A stretch of 17,706 bases of DNA from Bacilli bacterium. Lineage in GTDB: Bacteria; Bacillota_I; Bacilli_A; RF39; UBA660. The stretch covers positions 1 through 17,706 of the forward strand of contig JAAVYQ010000014.1 of NCBI GenBank assembly GCA_022791215.1, given 5' to 3'. The notes beneath the pieces were generated by a model, which saw only the letters and a program-made list of their open reading frames with translations, searched no databases and was not told the origin of the DNA. Each line of letters starts with the position of its first letter. The stretch's first letter is position 1. Made by a program: the position numbers and the translations under genes. Of this stretch, positions 14,206 through 17,706 are shown piece by piece.

Positions 14206-15161
14206 AGCATTGTTCTTATAAATACTCCATAACCATTATTTACGTCGTCTATTATTACGTGTGTGACTGCTCCTATTATTTTGTCGTCTTGTATTATTGG
14301 ACTTCCACTCATTCCTTGTACTATTCCTCCACTTCTTTCTAGTAGTCTTTCGTCAGTAATTTTGAATGAAATGGATTTGTTTGAGTTTATTTCATTTTTG
14401 TTTAATTTTGTGATCTCTATTTCGTATTCTTCTACTACGTCTTTTTCAGTTATTGTGTATATTTTTGCTGCTCCTGTTTTTATGTCTTTCCATTCAGCTA
14501 CTTTTAGTGTTTCTTTTTCAGGAAGTGTTTTATTGTATTTTCCAAATATTCCTACACTTTTGTTTTCATTAATTGTTCCAAGTTGTTTTTCGTATAGTAT
14601 TGTCGCATTTTTGCTTCCTACTGCTCCATCAACACTTCTGTCTATTCCGTTTACGTAACTTTCATATATGTTTCCACTTTTAACTTCTACTCTACTTTTT
14701 GTTTCGTTCATGATTATTTCGTGTCCGAGTGCACCATATATTTTTGTTTTTGGGTCTATATATGTTATTGTTCCTATTCCTGTTACTTTTTCTTTTATGT
14801 ATAGCCCAGTTTTATAGACTCCTTCATCTTTTATTAGTGTTAGTTTTGCGTTTTTGATTTTTCCATTTCTTTTTATTTGTATGTTTACTTCATTATTTTT
14901 GATGTTTTTCTCTATTGCAGCACTCATTTCATTTATTGAGTCTACGTTTACCCCTTCTATTGTTAGTATTATGTCTCCTACTTCTAGTGTTTCACTACCA
15001 ATGTATTTACCATTTACTTTATAGAATCCTACTACTATTAGTCCTTCTGAGTTTATTTCTATTCCAATGTTTTCTCCTCCTGGTATTATGTTTTCTGAGT
15101 AGGCTAGCATGTTCAGTGGTAATAGTATTATTATTGATAGTGTTAATAATATTTTTTTCAC
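14187..15161 (-). CDS. spoIVB: SpoIVB serine peptidase (S55 family)
   Basis: 324 residues, GTG start with GAGGTGG five to six bases upstream. SpoIVB is secreted by the forespore into the intermembrane space, where it cleaves SpoIVFA and so allows activation of mother-cell sigma-K. Visible are an N-terminal signal/anchor (about 4-20), IPGGENIGI (26-34), a PDZ domain (about 35-110, VGDIILTIEGVNV), then the peptidase domain with catalytic His147 in IYGALGHEI, Asp270 in FKITDERLL and Ser285 in GGIVQGMSGSP. The Asp-Ser distance of 15 equals that of Bacillus subtilis (Asp363, Ser378). The protein is about 100 residues shorter than in Bacillus, mainly in the N-terminal and linker parts. It follows xseB after a terminator; no clear housekeeping promoter lies in the remaining short gap, and no sigma-F/G promoter could be fixed. 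Confidence 0.92.
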   Translation of the reverse strand: MKKILLTLSIIILLPLNMLAYSENIIPGGENIGIEINSEGLIVVGFYKVNGKYIGSETLEVGDIILTIEGVNVDSINEMSAAIEKNIKNNEVNIQIKRNGKIKNAKLTLIKDEGVYKTGLYIKEKVTGIGTITYIDPKTKIYGALGHEIIMNETKSRVEVKSGNIYESYVNGIDRSVDGAVGSKNATILYEKQLGTINENKSVGIFGKYNKTLPEKETLKVAEWKDIKTGAAKIYTITEKDVVEEYEIEITKLNKNEINSNKSISFKITDERLLERSGGIVQGMSGSPIIQDDKIIGAVTHVIIDDVNNGYGVFIRTMLEEGEN

Positions 15162-15198
15162 ATTCCCACCTCGTTATTACTTTTTACTTTTTTTGTTT

Positions 15199-15228
15199 AA
15201 AAAAACTACCAATTTATTCTTATTGGTA
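15199..15228 (-). terminator. Terminator of the nusB-xseA-ank-xseB operon
   Basis: TACCAAT and ATTGGTA (15222-15228 and 15207-15213) form a 7-bp stem with an 8-base loop, followed on the minus strand by G and seven T. It lies seven bases after the xseB stop. Confidence 0.75.
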
Positions 15229-15235
15229 ATTTTTG

Positions 15236-15457
15236 TTATTCTTCTACTTTGTAATCGCTTAGCGAACCGTCTTCGTTTAGTATTTTGTTTACTGTTTTGG
15301 TAGCATTTGCTAATGATTCTTCACAAAAGTTTAAGTGTCCCATCGCTTCTTCGTATTTTTTTAGCATGTCGTTTAGGGGAACTTCTCCTTTTTCTAATTC
15401 TCTTATTATTTCTTCTAAGCATAGTAGTGAACTTTCAAATGTTTTTTCTTCTGTCAT
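15236..15457 (-). CDS. xseB: Exodeoxyribonuclease VII small subunit
   Basis: 73 residues. XseB is the helical-hairpin subunit that binds the C-terminal coiled coil of XseA in exonuclease VII, which degrades single-stranded DNA. The family pattern is clear: KTFESSLLCLEEIIRELEKGEVPLNDMLKKYEEAM (5-39) with the typical LEKGE-PL-L turn, then a second helix. The ATG shares one base with the stop of the ankyrin gene (TAATG), so translation is probably coupled. Last gene of the operon. Confidence 0.93.
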   Translation of the reverse strand: MTEEKTFESSLLCLEEIIRELEKGEVPLNDMLKKYEEAMGHLNFCEESLANATKTVNKILNEDGSLSDYKVEE

Positions 15458-16056
15458 TATTTTTTCCTCCTTAATTTTTGGGTTTTAGATTCTTCTATTA
15501 ATTGTATTATTTTGTCGCTTTGTTGTTTTTTAGCAATGTCTAATGCTGTTTCTCCATTTTTGTTTTCTATTTCTATATCAGCATTTCTTGATAGTAGTAT
15601 TTCTACTGCCCTGGCGTTGTTTTGTTTTGCTGCTTCTATTAGTGGTGTGTTTCCATATATGTTAATGCTGTTTATGTTTGCATAATTTTTTATTAGTATT
15701 ATAAGTTTTTCTAATTCTAGAGTTTGTACACTGTAATGTAATGGTGTGTTTCCTATAGAATCTTTTATGTTGATGTATGCACCTTTTTCTATTAAATATT
15801 TTACTTCTATTGTTTCTAAATATAATGTTGCTTCACAAAGTAAAGCATGTCCTTCTTTGTTTATGTAGTTAATGTTCGCACCTTTTTGTATTAGTTTTTT
15901 CATGTATTTTAGATGTTCTTCCGTGCGATTTCTAGTTTCTTTTGTTATACTGTTTATTAATTTTTCGCTAAGTGCATTTACTGAGTTTTCTACAATGTCT
16001 CTTAATGTTTCACTTTTTGGATTGATTTTACTCCAATAGAATTTGTCTTTATCCAT
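15457..16056 (-). CDS. Ankyrin-repeat protein encoded inside the ExoVII operon
   Basis: 199 residues; ATG with GAGGG six bases upstream, inside the last codons of xseA (8-base overlap); its stop overlaps the xseB start by one base. After a charged N-terminal helix region (1-45) come about four to five ankyrin units of 33 residues: first, a partial one with LIQKGANINYINKEG (about 46-69), then YLIEKGAYINIKDSIGNTPLHYSV (87-110), LIKNYANINSINIYGNTPLIEAA (121-143) and LLSRNADIEIENKNGETALDIA (154-175). The last units keep GNTPL or GETAL. The tail KTQKLRRKK is basic. No signal peptide or enzyme domain is present, so it is a cytoplasmic protein-binding module. Its position between two subunits that must assemble together suggests, but does not prove, a link with exonuclease VII. 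Confidence 0.85.
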   Translation of the reverse strand: MDKDKFYWSKINPKSETLRDIVENSVNALSEKLINSITKETRNRTEEHLKYMKKLIQKGANINYINKEGHALLCEATLYLETIEVKYLIEKGAYINIKDSIGNTPLHYSVQTLELEKLIILIKNYANINSINIYGNTPLIEAAKQNNARAVEILLSRNADIEIENKNGETALDIAKKQQSDKIIQLIEESKTQKLRRKK

Positions 16057-17314
16057 TTGTTTCCCTCACTTTACTTGTTATTGTTCCATCTTTTATTTTT
16101 GTTATTATTATGCTATCTTTTTCTATGTCATTTATGCTTTTTATTATTTTGTCGTTTATTAGTGTTAGTGAATATCCTTTTTTGAGAACGTTTTCTGGAT
16201 TTAATAATTCTAGTTTTATTTTGATGTTTTCTATTTTTGATGTGTTATTTTCTATTTTTCTACTCGATAGGTTGTATAGTTTTTCTTTTATGTTTTGTAT
16301 TTTATTTGGTTCTATTTCTAGTCTGTGTTTTATGGTTGTTATTAGTTTTTCTAATAGGTTGTCTAGTTTTTGTTCTTCTTTTTCGTACAGACTTAGTGGA
16401 TTGTTTAGTATATAGTTATTTTTATATTTTTTTATTGTTTCTTCATATGTTCCTAGTTTTTTTGTTAGTACACTTATTATTCTTGATTTGTAATCACTTA
16501 GATATCTTGATATTTCTAATTGATTAGGCACGACTAATTCTGCTGCTGCGGTTGGTGTAGGCGCTCTTAAGTCTGCTACAAAGTCACTTATTGTATAATC
16601 AATTTCGTGCCCTACTGCACTTACTATAGGTTTGGAACAGTTATGTATTGCACGCGCTACTATTTCTTCATTGAATGCCCACAAGTCTTCAATTGATCCT
16701 CCACCTCTTCCTAGTATTATGACGTCTACATCACTGTTATCAGCGTTTTCTATCATTTTTACTATGTTTGTTTTTGCTCCTTCTCCTTGTACTAGTGTTG
16801 GGAATAATATTATTTCAGTTAGTGGGAATCTTCTATTGATTGTACTTATTATGTCTTTTACCGCTGCTCCTGTTGACGCTGTGATTACTCCAACTTTTTT
16901 TGGTATTCTTGGTAGTTTCTTTTTTATTCCTTCTTCAAATAGTCCTTCTTGTGATAACTTTTTTTTGAGTTCTTCAAATAGTATGTATAAGTTTCCTATT
17001 CCGTCTTCTCTCATGCTTGTTACATTTATTTGATAGTTCCCTCCTGCGACAAAGACGTTTACTTTTCCTCTGACTTCTACATTCATTCCGTCTTTTGGTA
17101 TAAAGTTTAGTCCTGCTCCTTGGTAGTTAAACATTACTGCATTTATTTTACTGTTTTCGTCTTTTAGACTGAAGTATAGATGTCCCCTAGTATGAAATTT
17201 TAGGTTGCTTATTTCTCCTTTTATGCAAACAAAGTTTAGGAATTCGTCTCTGTCAAATATAGTTTTGATGTAATTGTTTAGGTCACTAACGGTTAGATAT
17301 ATTTCTTCATTCAT
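16049..17314 (-). CDS. xseA: Exodeoxyribonuclease VII large subunit
   Basis: 421 residues from the ATG at 17314, chosen because GAGGT lies about six bases upstream; an ATG four codons earlier is less well placed. Catalytic subunit of ExoVII, degrading single-stranded DNA from both ends. Visible are the N-terminal OB-fold (about 5-100: LTVSDLNNYIK, GEISNLKFHTRGHLYFSLKDE), the catalytic core with VGVITASTGAAVKDI, INRRFPL, the glycine loop LGRGGGSIEDLWAFNEE, and SAVGHEIDYTISDFVADLRAPTPTAAAEL, and then a long coiled-coil region (about 270-390) that binds XseB. The C-terminal barrel ends LKKGYSLTLINDK. It overlaps nusB by 8 bases and the ankyrin gene by 8 bases. Confidence 0.95.
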   Translation of the reverse strand: MNEEIYLTVSDLNNYIKTIFDRDEFLNFVCIKGEISNLKFHTRGHLYFSLKDENSKINAVMFNYQGAGLNFIPKDGMNVEVRGKVNVFVAGGNYQINVTSMREDGIGNLYILFEELKKKLSQEGLFEEGIKKKLPRIPKKVGVITASTGAAVKDIISTINRRFPLTEIILFPTLVQGEGAKTNIVKMIENADNSDVDVIILGRGGGSIEDLWAFNEEIVARAIHNCSKPIVSAVGHEIDYTISDFVADLRAPTPTAAAELVVPNQLEISRYLSDYKSRIISVLTKKLGTYEETIKKYKNNYILNNPLSLYEKEEQKLDNLLEKLITTIKHRLEIEPNKIQNIKEKLYNLSSRKIENNTSKIENIKIKLELLNPENVLKKGYSLTLINDKIIKSINDIEKDSIIITKIKDGTITSKVRETNG

Positions 17315-17706
17315 TGTGTACCTCATTGTTTAGTATTTCATCTAGTACAGCATTTAGCATTTTTGTTATTTTTTCATCGCTAAATTTTTTTGATAGTTCT
17401 ATTCCTTCGTTTATGCTTACTATGTGCGGTGTGTCTGTGTATAGTAATTCGTAAACACTCATTCTAAATATTGCTTGGTCTATGTTTCCAAGTCTTTTAA
17501 TTGTCCATTCTTTCATATATTTGTTTATTAGTTCGTCTATTCCTTCTTCTTTTTCTAATGTGTTTGTTACAATCTTTTTTACGAATTCATCATCGGACGG
17601 GTTTATTTCTTTCATTATTGTTTCAATGTTATATTCTAATTTTTCTTTTCTATATACGTTTATTTGATATAGTATGATCATTATTTTTTCTCTTAATTCG
17701 CTTCTA
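17307..17706 (-). CDS. nusB: Transcription antitermination factor NusB (5' end outside the window)
   Basis: The reading frame remains open to the window edge: upstream of the ATG at 17681 it continues as RSELREKIMIILYQ, which fits the usual NusB N-terminus (R-x-x-R-E-x-x-x-x-L-Y-Q), so the true start lies beyond base 17706. NusB binds boxA RNA with S10 (NusE) and supports rRNA antitermination. Visible are the all-helical fold with WTIKRLGNIDQAIFRMSVYELLY and the end VSINEGIELSKKFSDEKITKMLNAVLDEIL, corresponding to the family's conserved INEAVELAKKF...FVNGVLD region. First known gene of the operon with xseA, the ankyrin gene and xseB; it ends TGA, overlapping the xseA start by 8 bases. Confidence 0.9.
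   Translation of the reverse strand, partial: RSELREKIMIILYQINVYRKEKLEYNIETIMKEINPSDDEFVKKIVTNTLEKEEGIDELINKYMKEWTIKRLGNIDQAIFRMSVYELLYTDTPHIVSINEGIELSKKFSDEKITKMLNAVLDEILNNEVHNE

Noticed and set aside
15162..15198. Sigma-F/G promoter for spoIVB
   Set aside because: The only GAATA lies in the preceding terminator and no CATNNTA-like element sits at the right distance; AGTAATA matches five of seven without a -35.
1..17706. CRISPR array, tRNA/rRNA gene, insertion sequence, toxin-antitoxin or defence cluster
   Set aside because: No regularly spaced direct repeats, cloverleaf, rRNA stretch, transposase or effector domain was seen on either strand; nearly all the DNA is accounted for by the listed genes.

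Overview
The DNA is strongly AT-rich. It uses the standard code (TGG for Trp, TGA as the nusB stop), GGAG-type ribosome binding sites and TTGACA/TATAAT promoters, often with a TGn extended -10. Two recognisable sporulation proteins (SpoIIM, SpoIVB), a likely forespore-expressed small basic protein, and the neighbour pairs xerD-deoB and nusB-xseA-xseB next to spoIVB point to a low-GC, endospore-forming member of the Bacillota, plausibly a gut Bacilli or Clostridia lineage. This is an inference from gene content; I cannot name a species.

Region 1 (1-4.74 kb) is housekeeping. A promoter-driven structured RNA with its own terminator precedes tcdA (tRNA t6A dehydratase); position and context make a 6S RNA plausible. 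A small helical protein of unknown function follows, then rarA on the opposite strand, sharing a bidirectional terminator with it. xerD and deoB form a two-gene operon on the plus strand.

Region 2 (4.74-6.99 kb) has a 50-residue protein built almost only of N, A, S, R and K on the minus strand, with a promoter resembling the forespore sigma-G class. A ZIP metal transporter and a DNA-binding protein of unknown target follow; the latter's promoter is covered by repeated TTTACA/TGTAAA boxes. A short RNA candidate lies between these two convergent genes.

Region 3 (6.99-14.1 kb, nearly all minus strand) holds mnmA (tRNA thiolation), spoIIM (engulfment), uppS (undecaprenyl-PP synthase), tex (RNA-binding transcription factor; tex and uppS are 12 bases apart) and a 750-residue alpha-helical protein I do not recognise. 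A 37-residue membrane ORF with its own promoter and terminator runs against the grain between uppS and spoIIM.

Region 4 (14.18-17.7 kb) is a condensed version of the neighbourhood known from Bacillus (nusB, xseA, xseB ... spoIVB). The genes nusB, xseA, an ankyrin-repeat gene and xseB overlap one another end to end, so the ankyrin protein is made from within the exonuclease VII operon. The window ends inside the 5' part of nusB.

The most unusual items are the ankyrin gene between the two ExoVII subunit genes, the small Asn/Ala/Ser/Arg/Lys protein with a sporulation-type promoter, the RNA whose closing helix excludes its own terminator, the orphan 750-residue helical protein, and the 37-residue antisense-oriented membrane ORF.
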